Source: Eustoma russellianum
Lineage: Eukaryota > Streptophyta > Magnoliopsida > Gentianales > Gentianaceae
NCBI GenBank assembly: GCA_036186865.1
Contig: AP025062.1
Span: forward strand, 12,147,891 to 12,211,890
Direction: 5' to 3'
Length of the DNA: 64,000 nt
How positions within the stretch are numbered: position 1 is the first letter of the stretch; each line of letters begins with the position of its first letter. The translations under genes were made by a program, and so were the position numbers. The notes beneath the pieces were generated by a model, which worked only from the letters and a program-made list of their open reading frames with translations, was not told the origin of the DNA and searched no databases. Positions 11,398-21,760 of this stretch are shown piece after piece.

Positions 11398-11566
11398 GTA
11401 TGCTTTTTCCTTCGCTAGGGTTTTATCCACAAGGGTGGTTTTTCCTGGCAAGGTTTTAATGCGGCATATCGTATACGACTAGAGATATGTTCTTATTAGT
11501 TCGTTATTTCATTTATTTGCATACTCTGATGTTTTGTAATATGGTTTTCCTCCACCACAAGTGAGG
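11398..11566 (+). other. LN1 conserved 3' end with terminal hairpin
   Basis: The segment 'tttttccttcgctagggttt' and the following 'ccacaagggtggtttttcct' phrase recur in LN4 (42900), LN6 (50920) and, on the minus strand, LN3 (32440-32500). The last conserved element is CCTCCACCACAAGTGAGG at 11549-11566, a short hairpin 30 bp before the A tail. It is the likely recognition site of the LINE reverse transcriptase, by analogy with LINEs that require a 3'-end stem-loop. Confidence 0.65.
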
Positions 11567-12346
11567 CTTTTCATTAAAAAAATCACCGCTTTTATAAAAA
11601 AAAAAGATAGGTACGAATATGTGTATGGGAACCATATAAAGTGGAAGCTACCATGTAATTTCATGAATTTCAGGGACCTAAGCATACTTAAGATGCAACC
11701 ATAAGGTCTAAGATATGGACAGATTATGATAGTATGTGGGTACGCATATTGGTATATGTACATACATATATACGAATCCAGACATATACATACGACAATA
11801 AAATGATTTCGGAGGAGTATGTTATATGTGTATGTACACACCCTATACGGATAAATATATATGGGTGTACACGCATCCACTTAACAATTCCAGGTATAAT
11901 ATGTATTTCTTATAAGGTTAGGGCTTACTCTAAAAGAAAATATAGATATTTATACATGGGTGTGTATGCGTATATAAAAATATATACGGATGTATATATA
12001 TATGTATATGCATAGGTGGGGCATATGTATATGCATATATATAGTTAGACATTTATGGATAAGAGTTATGAGAAATATAGGTGGGGCATATGTATATGCA
12101 TATATATATTGGACATATGCACAAAGGTGAAGCAAGATGAATTGTGTTCATGAAAAGTACCCATAAATGATGGGGTTATAAGGTAGATATATAAATATAT
12201 ACAAACATATACATGCAAAATGTATGTACATGGAATGTATATGTGTGGCGGCCATAAGGCCATAGGGAGGATGAATCATTATGTTCAAACCTAGTAAAAG
12301 ACTTTGAATAAGTATTATGGTTAGGAAGTGCAATGAGTGTCATTTA

Positions 12347-12492
12347 AAGAGGGTCTTTCCCTCTTCCCATGAGGAACCGCCGGCTGCCTCACTAAAGGAA
12401 GGGATTTAATTCCTTCCTTGATACAAGAGAGTCCCTTCCTATACACTTAAATGAAGTGCATTCAAGAGGTTATTCTTCAAACTAAAGAATAA
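12347..12492 (+). other. Cluster of four short hairpins in 3' LTR of B
   Basis: This is the counterpart of 3282-3427, exactly 9,065 bp downstream. All four pairs of arms are intact, including AAGAGGG/CCCTCTT and TTATTCTT/AAGAATAA. Confidence 0.6.
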
Positions 12493-14374
12493 TCTTCCTT
12501 CCCTTCTAATGAGCCGGCGGGAATAAGAGCCAAGGAGGAGACCAAGTCTTCTTCAACCTCAAAGTTATCTAGGTAAGACCCCTTCATACTCTTAGTGAGT
12601 TGCATACTAAGGGAAAGGAAGTTCATATAGCCTCACTTCTTTGACAAAACCGTGGGTTTCACGGATCTAGGCGAGGAATTTTTCTAAACACCGAAACAAA
12701 GGAGAGTACTCTAGCAAGAGAGGATTTCCCTCAATCCATCCAAGGTGCAAATGGTAAGGCCCTTCATTCCTCCTATAAGTGATATTACATAATATAAAGG
12801 ACGGCTAACAAAGGCCCTATACCGTGTGTGATAGGAAGAGAAAGGAGGAAGTGCTTCTTGTGTTAATAAGTCCAAGCAAGATTCAAAGACTACAAAGGCA
12901 AGTACACTATACTCTTTATGGTTTGGATGTGAAAGTGTGTGCATGAATGGCTAGATGTACTTAAGGTCTAATCCTAGTTGTGAAATAGTAAGTTGAATGC
13001 CAAAACTTTCGGCCTAAGCCATTTGGGTGTGTAGGAGTGAGATTTTGTTCCAAAGATGTGTTCTTTGTGGATTACATGCATTATTATGTGCTAATATAGG
13101 TTGGATGTGTTAAAGATTCTCTCTTTTCATGATGAGAGGCTCACGGTGGAAGGGTTAAGGGAGGCATGTGTGATTTTACATGAAAAATGTCAATTTAGTA
13201 AAGAAGTGGAGACAAGCTTTGTTCTTGTTGCGTGTTAAGTTTAATATGCTCTTGGTTATATCATTTTCTTGCATGCACCGAAGAATGAGGCTGTTGGTGA
13301 AGGGTGCGTGTGTTCATCCCAAAATTGTTGCTAAGTGTTGGTGACAAAAATGTAAGCTAAGGACACTTAGGAAGAATATATGATCACTAGAAAATTTCTG
13401 GAACTGGACCGAAATTCGGACTGTATTGTGAGACCAGAAAATGGACCTTAAGAACCTTCAATTCCATTGATTTTTGGTATGCTAATATTTTTATGTGTAT
13501 GTTAGATGTGAGAGTTGGAATCTCATTAAAAGGAGCCACGGTTTATTTTTAATGAATGTTCTACTGAGATTGGTCCTGCTGAAAAATGTTGTACTGGACA
13601 GAATTTAAGCAACGTGTTTGGTAGCCTAGAAATGGACCTTAGAGGTATGCAAATTCACTAATTTTCGGTATGATACTAACCCCATGAATAAAGCAAAGGT
13701 GGAAGCTGGAATTTTGTCAAAATGAGTTGTGGTTTATTTTTAGTCAATTTTCTAGTAAAACGGGTCAAACTGAAATATGCTGGATGGACAGAATTTGTGT
13801 AACAAGTTACTTGATCTGGAACATGGCCTTAGAGAATTGTATTTGGGCTAAACTTTTACAGGATGCTAGCTCAATGGGTTTATTAAGATGGAGAGTTGGA
13901 ATTTCAAGGAAAAGATTAAAGGATTGGTCACAATGCATTTTATAATAGAATATGGTCATTCCAGAATTCAGGTTACACCGTTTCATGAAAAAGAGCAAAC
14001 GAGTCCCTTATCGACATCGTAATTCCATAACGCATGCATGGCAACCACTTACGACATTTACAGAGAAGTACTTGCGAACCAATGGGTCTAAAATGTGCAT
14101 TTTAATGGGAAATTCTTAAGGAAAAGTAGACGCTACTAAGCTGGAAGTTTCCAGCATGGCGACGACATATGTCTATTCGTTTATGTCGTGCATTATGCCG
14201 TCGTTTGCATATTACATGTCATGCATCGCATCATCGTCACGTACATGATTTACAGCATGTCTTTTTATGTGTAAGAAAGATGAAAAGCGTTTTCAAAAGA
14301 TGATTTTGCTTTGCAAAGAATGATTCCCCACCGGTACCGTGTGTGAGTGTGAACTTGGCCAGTATGAACCCGCT

Positions 14375-14572
14375 CAGATCCGAGTTAAGAGATCTGACAG
14401 TATGACCGTGCAGGCCTGGAGATAATAGACCTGTTAATGATGATGATGATGATGACCGTGCGGGTCCAGAAAGAATAGACCCGGCAAGCATGATGACGTT
14501 ACCATTCCGAATCCGGGAATAATAGATTCGAAGGGGAGAAGTTACCGCCTCAGATCCGGAAAGATAGATCTG
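14375..14572 (+). other. Array of five hairpins in 3' LTR of B
   Basis: This is the counterpart of 5280-5486. The first stem is perfect here (CAGATC/GATCTG), whereas it is broken in the 5' LTR. The second stem reads CAGGCC/GACCTG with one mismatch. Units three to five are CGGGTC/GACCCG, CGAATC/GATTCG and CAGATC/GATCTG. The (GAT)n run between units two and three is shorter than in the 5' LTR. Confidence 0.7.
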
Positions 14573-15373
14573 AACACTCTATTGTTTTATGACGATGATG
14601 ATTTTAAAGAAAAACATGAAAGATCATATTTCCATTTTCATCTCGATGCATCACACGTACATATGCATGCATATTATATTCATGTAACGACACATGAGAT
14701 TTAAGTTGTGATGACCTCGTAGACCCTAAGTGATGATTCTTAATGTGTTATTCATCTATACGAGTTACAGTCTTTTAATGTTATATTCTGCTTGGAGTGA
14801 AGATTTTAATTAAGTTATGATCTTGGTACATTAAGTGATGATCCTTATCGAATATTGGACGGAGGACAGGTATGCTTCTAAACGAAAATTTTTGGGGTTC
14901 GGTTCTTGTTCGAACTTTCTATTTAACCCATGATTATTATAGTATACTTGCTGGTGACATTGCCACTCACCATATTTTTTCTTCCAGAGGTGGCAGGAGA
15001 CAAAGTAGAGTGGATCGATGACGAACCTAGGGTTCCCTACCCGTGAGTGCAATGTAGGACGACCAGATCTAGGAGATCGAACTTGCCAGCTATAAGGGAT
15101 GACTGAGTTATGTAATTGAGATGGAAAAAAAATTGGCTTTTGTCACTTTCTGATCCATTTGATGTGGGTTGTAAACTTTAAATGGTTGTGATGATGTTTT
15201 CAATTTGAAGTTTTAAATTCTGCCACGGTTTCGCTTACTTATTTGCGCGTAAGCACAAAAATCCATGCAATTCTATCATGGATCACGACGCGTATGGATG
15301 ACGCCTAGTACTCTCCTTAGTGAAGTACGGCGGGTGCACCGACTTCGGCAGGGCCGAGGTGCTGGACGCCACA

Positions 15374-15378
15374 ATTGA
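15374..15378. repeat. Target-site duplication of element B, right copy (ATTGA)
   Basis: ATTGA follows the final GCCACA of the 3' LTR and equals the bases at 1946-1950. Confidence 0.9.
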
Positions 15379-16055
15379 TCAATAGTGACATGCAAGAATC
15401 AACTATAGTATGTGCCTTGGAATGATAAATCATCACAAAATCTTTAGTTAAGTGTTGATTTCTAGAAACACTAAGTTATTTGGTTTGAACCTAATAGGCT
15501 TGAATTGAAATAGAGTAGGCATGAATAAGTGGTAGTTGTCCTTCATATGAACTAGGATAAAGTTACCGGTTCAATCAATCAAGTAACGAGGTATAGTAAA
15601 TCAGCGTGGCGCGCGGAAGCATGGTGAATTAGAACACCTTAAGTCGATCAATATTCAGTATGCCATGCTAGGGTTAGACAATTTAAGTTAAAAATTTTAT
15701 TACGAGTAGACAAACGTGCGACTTAGAAGAACCTGTACATAGGAGGCCTTATTCAAAAATAAGGATGGTGAATAGAATTATACGAAATATTGGACTAATA
15801 TATTTTCCAAGCAGACAAATATTTTGTATAAACACGTACACCAAGGTATACCTATATTTTACAGGGACTTCAAAGGACATTTTGTTTTCGAAAATACCCT
15901 TTTGAGTCTTATTTTTCTATATAGTCTACTAAATTTTACGAGGCTAAATTATTTTGTACTTGTATATCAACATGATAAAAATTTCAAATTCTTTTGACAA
16001 CCTTATAAAGAAATTTCTTTTTTTTTTTGATGTTGATGTTTTAGAGAATGAGGTC

Positions 16056-16120
<65 letters not shown>

Positions 16121-17273
16121 TGTACTATTTTTCAATCCCTGTTAGTGATAACTACTTTGTCAAATTTAATTTTACAGGTCCGTTATCGCTATTGCCGGTA
16201 CTTTATCCATTAAAATGTTTTTGAAGTTATTTATCCGCTTGCGATGAACTTACTTAACTTTTGTGAAGCCAAAAAGTAGCTTCCAAAATATGTGCTTCTT
16301 TTAGAGAACGAAAGGTACCGTATTCAGATCATTTTATAAAACTTTACATCATTAAGTTTCAACCGTTTTAACACAATTTACCAAAATATGTTGTGAACAA
16401 GTTATATCATCGTTTTTATAAGTGGTCATTTGAAATACCGTTTTGTGAAAACAAGTATACACTACTTTGACTCGTGTGTTTACAAAAATAGAATGATATT
16501 ATTTTAAACAATTAAAGTTATATTTCGAGTTTCGGCCACAAGTTCCATTTTATATGTGTGTGTATAATATATATAAACACGTCCATACATATATTTCCTA
16601 TACTAAGTTGTTGAGGATATTGTAAAAATTAGGAGCATGATCAAAGAGCTAGTTCGTAGGTACATAAGAATTGATTTTGAGGACTTAGTCTTGCGTTAAG
16701 AAATTTTAACTACCATACATGTATATATAAAGGATATTAGTTTGGTTAATTATCTAGGATATGAATCATATACGACGAGTTTAAGAATTCAGTATTATAG
16801 ATTACAATTATATAAGTTGAATGATACATGACAAGTGGTACAAGTGGAAGTTTATGAGTACTAACTATGGAAAATTAAGTTAAGGATTGACTTCTATATG
16901 AACTGGATCATCTTGTGGGATACTAGTGAAGATTAAATTGAATCGTATTTCGGAATATATATGGTTTTAGGAATAAGGCTTGTGAACAAGAAGTTAAGTT
17001 AAAGATTGTAGTACACATAAGAACTGATTTTATAGGATTGTTGAGGACAGAAAATATAAGTACGATATTGACTGATGACTGGGATATAGAATCCCCATTA
17101 TGCTGACTATACTCCTAAGATTGATTCTAGAATTATAAGAGGCTAAGTTTATGATTTTATTAAGCAAAGGAAAATTGATATTAGTACGGTCAATATCTAG
17201 GTGAATGAATCAAGTAACACTATACTGATTGGTTGACTACTTAGCACACAAGTTTCGAGGACGAAACCTATTG
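15379..17273 (+). mobile_element. Interior of element A, right part, non-coding
   Basis: AT-rich, with no reading frame that resembles a known protein. A (TA)n run lies at 16062-16118. The end shows 'agtttcgaggacgaaacc' followed by a purine tract, the same phrase that precedes the 3' LTR of element B, so A and B belong to related gypsy lineages. No pol remnants were recognised. Confidence 0.6.
16062..16118. repeat. (TA)n microsatellite
   Basis: An uninterrupted alternating TA tract of about 57 bp in the interior of element A. Confidence 0.95.
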
Positions 17274-17287
17274 TAAGGGGAGAAGAA
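17274..17287 (+). other. Polypurine tract of element A
   Basis: TAAGGGGAGAAGAA immediately precedes TGTTACAACCCGG, the start of the 3' LTR of A. It fixes the LTR boundary. Confidence 0.75.
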
Positions 17288-18558
17288 TGTTACAACCCGG
17301 TTCTTGGGGAATTAGAAAAAAATTAATAAAAAAATAATATAATAAGCGAATGAAATAAATTTTAGATATAGATAAAAGTTACTTGGTAGTCTTGGATTGA
17401 TTCAGGAAATTATGGGATAGAGTTTAATAAGTGATCAAGTTTATATAAATATAGACTCCTAAACCTATTAGGAAAACAAAGTACCTATATATACATCTAT
17501 GTATATCTCCTTAAACCAAAAATCAAATCGCACCTCCCTTTTGGTAGCAAGAAACAGCTGGCTCTTTTTCTCCCTTCCCCATTCACCAAATTGGCCAACA
17601 TATGGAAAAAGAAGAAGAAGATTTTTCTTCTACAACACAAACCCTAATTATATATACACACATATATATACACACACACACACCATAAATCTACATCACA
17701 CAACTATACACACATGGAAATCGGTCACCTTTACTCTCTTTGGAAGAATTCGGCCAGCCCTCATAAGAAAGAAGAAAACGCATAGGAAATTCGTCCGAAA
17801 AGACAGGTTACCTTCCCCTCTTCTCGGATTGACCGCACTTTATGTGTTGGACCGTACTTACAATAAATTGTCTATGTGTTATTTTTTTATGCCTTCGTAT
17901 GCATGTTTTATATGATGTGGCATGTGCAAAAATATGTGTGTGGTAATGGTGTTATGCGTGCGATTTTAAATTCATTAAAAAGATTTATTTTTACGCGATT
18001 AGGTGGAAAATTGCATGAATAGCCTTAGAAATAGGTCACATAGCCTGGAAATTAGGTCAGAATTAATCTGGAAGTCGAAAAATACGACTGGAAGGTGCAC
18101 ACGCACACGTTTTAGGGGTGGCTTGTGGGGCCCACGCGCTGACGTGTTTGGTTGCAGTGCGTGCGTCATATTAAACAGAGTCAAATGCAATTAGTTTGGG
18201 TCAATTCGGAGTTGAGATGAAGATTTTATTGAGGTTAGAAGTAAATAGGATTTAATTGAAAAAAATAAAAAAATAAAATTACAGGTCAGCTGGGTCGGGT
18301 TAACTCGGGCTGACCTGCCCCGGTTTGCAAGGTTGAGTTGGCGGCCTGACCTTAAAAAAAATTAATTTATGAAAATAAATAAATAAGAAATAATTAATTA
18401 AAATTAGTTTAAAATTCCAAAAAATATAAATAAATTCCAGAAAATTATAATTAAATTACAGAAAATATAAATGCTAAAAATAAATTATTTTCACCTAAAT
18501 CTGAAGTTTATTAATTTAACTAATTAAAATAACTAGGAAATAAATATGAAATAAATAA

Positions 18559-19713
18559 GGGATAATTACCTTTTGCCTCCTTAGTGTTTGGCATAATCCC
18601 CAATACCACCCCTAATGTTGAAAAATACACCTTTATCCCCCTGATGTTTGAAAAATATACCTTTACACCCCTTGATTTAATTAAAAAAATGTTATTAAAA
18701 AAATATATTTGAACTGTCCCTTTTGCCCTCTCCTTCTTCATCTTCTTCCTTTACCCCTGCCCTCTTCATCCGAATGTAAAAGACACAACTAATCAGCAAC
18801 GATGCCAAGAAGCTCACTCATCCTTAAACACTTGACAAGGACATCCACTTCTGCATTAGTACCTGAAGCAATTGATATAGGCACTTCCCTTTTTCTGCTT
18901 TGGTTTTTTTAGGAAAGAAGCTTTTAACAAGTGAGCTATAAGGTCGCCATAAAAATTTGTTAGCTGCTTTGTCCATGGCATTTATAACACTCCCACCGCC
19001 AGTTCTCCTTAAAGCATGCCATCTAGCAAAAGCTGGGTCATCTAACCTTAATATTATTTGGATTTGGCTGTAGAAAATTAAACATTTCCTCCCAAATCTG
19101 GACTAATTTAAATGGAGCTGAAATAAAAACATTCCATGAAGAAACACCGCTGTTGAAATTGAGGGAAAAGGAATCACACTTCATGCTGTACTTTCTTTCT
19201 TTTTTCTCTTTTGCTGGTTGAAACGTGATTGAATGGAAAAAGCCCTTACTCTATCACCTTCTAAACAATCTTGTGTGATTGGGCCTTGCAATTTGGATGC
19301 TAACTTCGGATGATTTTACAAGAAATCAATGATGAGATTCTTAATATCAAAATGGAGGATGAGTTTTTTTGCTGGATTAGAAGACCTTGATGGGTTAATT
19401 TCGGAATTAAGTAGTGGACAACACCCCTCCTGGAGCAAAATGTTCTCCATGAACTTCTGCAGCTAGCATGATAAACAATCGGATAGTTGTGTCCTTTACA
19501 TTCGGATGAAGAGGGCAGGGGTAAAGGAAGAAGATGAAGAAGGTAGGGGTAAAACAGGCAGTTCTAATATATTTTATTAATAATTTTTTTAAATTAAATC
19601 AAGGGGGGTAAAGGTATATTTTCCAAACATCAGGGGGATAAAGGTGTATTTTTAAACATTAGGGGGGTATTGGCGATTATGCCAAACACTAGGGGGCAAA
19701 AGGTAATTATCCC
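18559..19713. mobile_element. Mutator-like element with long terminal inverted repeats and 9-bp TSD
   Basis: The ends are GGGATAATTACC ... GGTAATTATCCC. The inverted repeats extend about 235 bp inward (18559-18793 and 19481-19713) with minor mismatches. Both ends are flanked by AATAAATAA (18550-18558 and 19714-19722), a 9-bp duplication diagnostic of Mutator-like transposition. The total is 1,155 bp with no transposase, so it is non-autonomous. The interior carries a protein-coding fragment on the minus strand, as in Pack-MULE-type elements or Mutator derivatives that carry plant mobile domains. Confidence 0.85.
18824..19187 (-). pseudogene. Plant-mobile-domain-like fragment inside the Mutator-like element
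   Basis: Reading leftward from 19187, one frame gives a stretch ending in APFKLVQIWEEMFNFLQP (about 19120-19050). After a single frameshift near 19045 another frame gives ARWHALRRTGGGSVINAMD and then FLWRPY, stopping at 18824-18826. The pattern (P...LV.IWE......PNP, then a RW...R....GSV..A.D..., then F.WRPY) is what I associate with the plant mobile domain / aminotransferase-like family. That family occurs both in host proteins and in transposons. The match is by eye; the frameshift and short length show it is not functional. Confidence 0.5.
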
Positions 19714-19894
19714 AATAAATAAGGAAAAAACTATAAAGTCACGGAATAATTAATAGAATACATGGAAAATATAAGTAATGGCTAACAATACTATCATGAC
19801 TTTTCCAATAATTAAAGTAAAGGAAAAAAAGGGGGCAGTGAGCCAGGAAAAAAATTAATTAATTAAATATTAATTTTTGTTAATAAATAAGAGA

Positions 19895-19899
19895 TTTAG
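19895..19899. repeat. Target-site duplication of element D, left copy (TTTAG)
   Basis: TTTAG precedes the LTR end TGATACGATC at 19900 and recurs at 30903-30907 after the other LTR. Confidence 0.85.
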
Positions 19900-20465
19900 T
19901 GATACGATCTTGGATTATATGGAATTAACGACCACTTTTTTCAACTCCAAAGACACCTTTGATCAACCCTTACATGGGACAATGACACAAACACCACCTT
20001 CTTGGACAAGAAAAAGTCAACAACGTCTACGTCGAGCAATTCGAATCTTCCAACTAGGTTTGGTCAAACCTTGATTGGATCTAGCCTTGTCACGTAAGAA
20101 AACACTCAAGAATGGCCATTAGCACCATAAACACATATTAAAAGACTCTATAAAATATCCCAGATCCAAACAAAGACAACGCAAACAACTAGACTCGATA
20201 TTATGACGCCAACCTTCCACCAACCTTCCACCAACCTTTACATCATATGATATGCAATAAACTCAAGGACAATCAAATCATGGCCTCAATGATGAACACC
20301 CAACGCTACCCACCATGTGTTGGCACCTCTTGCATATGCCTTTTCAAGAAAACCCCAGTATCAAAACCTAGTTGTCTCGCTTGGCTTCTTGTTAAGGGAC
20401 TCGTATGTGTGTCGTTGGAGGGTCATTGTGCAAGATCATCATGAGGAGGCTCTTGAGCCTCTTCA
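19900..20465 (-). repeat. 3' LTR of element D (566 bp)
   Basis: On the minus strand it runs from TGAAGAGGCTCAAGAG to ...GTATCA. It aligns with 30311-30902 over its length with roughly one difference in eight to ten bases in the parts compared. It lacks a 30-40 bp segment near 20055 that the other LTR has. Confidence 0.8.
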
Positions 20466-21758
20466 ATCCCCCCTCCTCAAAAGGATTTGACCTTGAATCA
20501 GAATCATCAAAATGCTCAAAAGGGGTAATATTGCTTACATTAAAAGTGTGAGAGATAGAACCATACCTGTCCGGCGGAAGATCAAGGACATAAGCATTTT
20601 CACTAACCTTTGGTAGGACCTTGAAAGGTCCATCTCCCCTCGGCATGAGCTTGGACTTCCTCTCGGTAGAAAACCTAGCATATTGCTCATTTTTACGTTC
20701 AAGTTGCAATTTAACTTTAGCATGCAATTTCTTAATCATTTCATCTTTGTTCTTACCATCAAGACTAGCACGTTCATTTTCAGGAATATGGAGTAAATCA
20801 AGTGGGGAATGGGTGTTGAAATCATAAACAACTTCAAAAGGTGAATACAACGACCCACTATGCACTGCCCTATTATATGAAAACTCAATATAAGGTAAGC
20901 ATTCTTCCCAATTTTTAAGATTCTTTTTAATCAATGCATGAAACAATTGTGATAAAGTCATATTAACAACCTCAGTTTGGCCATCGGTTTGAGGATGGGT
21001 CGTGGTAGAATATAAAAGTTTATTACCAAGCTTTACCCGAAGGACTCTCCAAAAATTACTCAGAAACGTAGCATCCCTATCATTGAAAATCATTTTAGGG
21101 ATACCATGCAAACGAACAATTTCTTTGAAGAACAAGTGTGCAACATCGGAAGCATCATCAGCTTTCGTACATGCAATAAAGTGTGCCATCTTAGAGAATC
21201 TGTCTACGACAACAAACACATTATCCTTCCCACTTTGGGACCTAGGCAAGCCTAAGAAAAAGTCCATAGACAAGTCTACCCATGGTGAAGAAGGTACGGC
21301 CAAGGGAGTATAAAGTCCGTTGATTTTGCTTGCGTACAGGTGATGCAACTCCTACAAACTCTTTCAATGCCCATTCTCATGTGAGGCCAAAAGAACTGTT
21401 CTTTTAGGATTTCCAAAGTCTTAATAACCCTAAAGTGTACCATTAGGCTGCCTCCATGAGCCTCTCTCATAAGCAACTCTCTCATAGACCCTTTCGGTAT
21501 GCACAGCTGTGCCCTAATCAGATATCCATCATGCAAATAGAACTTATCAAAGGGTGACTCAAGACATGCATTGTAAATGGATCCAAAATCAATATCATCA
21601 TTGTACAATTCCTTAACGTGCTCAAAACCAAGAAAATGTGAAGACAACTTAGTGATTAAAATGTATCTCCTAGACAATGCATCAGCTACAATGTTATCCT
21701 TACCCTGCTTGTATTTAGTGAAATAAGGAAATTGCTCAATAAACTCTACCCATTTCAT
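20392..21758 (-). pseudogene. Element D integrase region
   Basis: The 21758 end starts with RNase H tail residues (KWVEFIEQFPYFTKYKQGKD, then NIVADALSRR). A zinc-binding HHCC module (REAHGGSLMVHF ... CRSCITCTQAKS) follows. The catalytic core shows PWVDLSMDFFLGLPR, FVVVDRFSKMAHF, a D in FNDRDATF and NNVE-like TDGQTEVVNMTL, where a DDE acid position appears as E. The C-terminal part shows RKSKLMPRGDGPFKVL and a TFNVSNITPF motif. A frameshift near 21300 separates the two halves. The frame runs through the purine tract (encoding PFEEGGL) and 74 bp into the 3' LTR. An enzyme of this kind joins element DNA to the chromosome; this copy is dead. Confidence 0.85.
20466..20478 (-). other. Polypurine tract of element D
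   Basis: On the minus strand GAGGAGGGGGGAT lies directly before the LTR start TGAAGAGG. It doubles as coding sequence for the Glu-Glu-Gly-Gly of the integrase C terminus. Confidence 0.8.
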
Positions 21759-21760
21759 TT

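Larger units (their letters stand above)
8088..11605 (+). mobile_element. LINE LN1, 5'-truncated, inserted in the 3' LTR of element B
   Basis: The copy starts inside the RT domain (first residues PKTSSPQSFSDF) and ends in a run of ten A at 11596-11605. The undisturbed 5' LTR of B (2560-2580) shows the empty site. Compared with it the filled site lacks roughly 12 bp of TATA sequence and shows no clear duplication. The copy has one long reading frame, a long 3' UTR with repeated hairpins, and the conserved LINE 3' end. It is the best preserved RT among the truncated LINEs here. Confidence 0.88.
1951..15373 (+). mobile_element. Element B: gag-only, long-LTR retrotransposon (TR-GAG type), complete with TSD
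   Basis: The element has two LTRs starting TGTTGTACCCCG and ending GCCACA, a tRNA-Met primer site, a short interior of 1,186 bp (6287-7472) with a gag reading frame, a purine tract, and a 5-bp TSD (ATTGA). The LTRs are about 4.3 kb, so they are more than three times longer than the interior. There is no protease, RT, RNase H or integrase. The layout matches the class called terminal-repeat retrotransposons with a GAG domain, which depend on an autonomous partner for reverse transcription and integration. The two LTRs differ by scattered substitutions and a few indels. The 3' LTR is 3.5 kb longer because LINE LN1 sits in it. Confidence 0.88.
7473..15373 (+). repeat. 3' LTR of element B, interrupted by LINE LN1
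   Basis: Positions 7473-8087 and 11606-15373 together reproduce the 5' LTR. The insertion of LN1 lies in a TATA tract. Apart from LN1, two small indels separate it from the 5' LTR. There is an extra copy of a 'cataggtggggcatatg' segment at about 12009-12050, and an extra 'tagcctagaaatggacc' segment at about 13630-13655. The hairpin cluster (12347-12492) and hairpin array (14375-14572) are both retained. Confidence 0.88.
17288..19899 (+). repeat. 3' LTR of element A, left part
   Basis: The LTR begins TGTTACAACCC after the purine tract and continues to the TTTAG target site of element D at 19895-19899. It resumes at 30903. It contains a stretch rich in CACACA and TATACA around 17640-17720, and homopurine/AT-rich sequence at 18240-18550. 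The small frames at 17499-17915 and 18003-18194 show no recognisable domain. The Mutator-like element at 18559-19713 is a secondary insertion. Confidence 0.7.

Noticed and set aside
11734..12263. Several overlapping frames with Tyr/Ile/His-rich peptides in the TA-rich part of the B LTRs (also 2467-3198)
   Set aside because: They are translations of TATA/TGTATA low-complexity DNA, occur on both strands, and have no domain-like composition.
17499..18194. Frames of 138 and 63 codons in the LTR of element A as host genes
   Set aside because: They lie within the LTR, have no domain signature and partly consist of Thr/His/Tyr-rich translation of CACATATA sequence.
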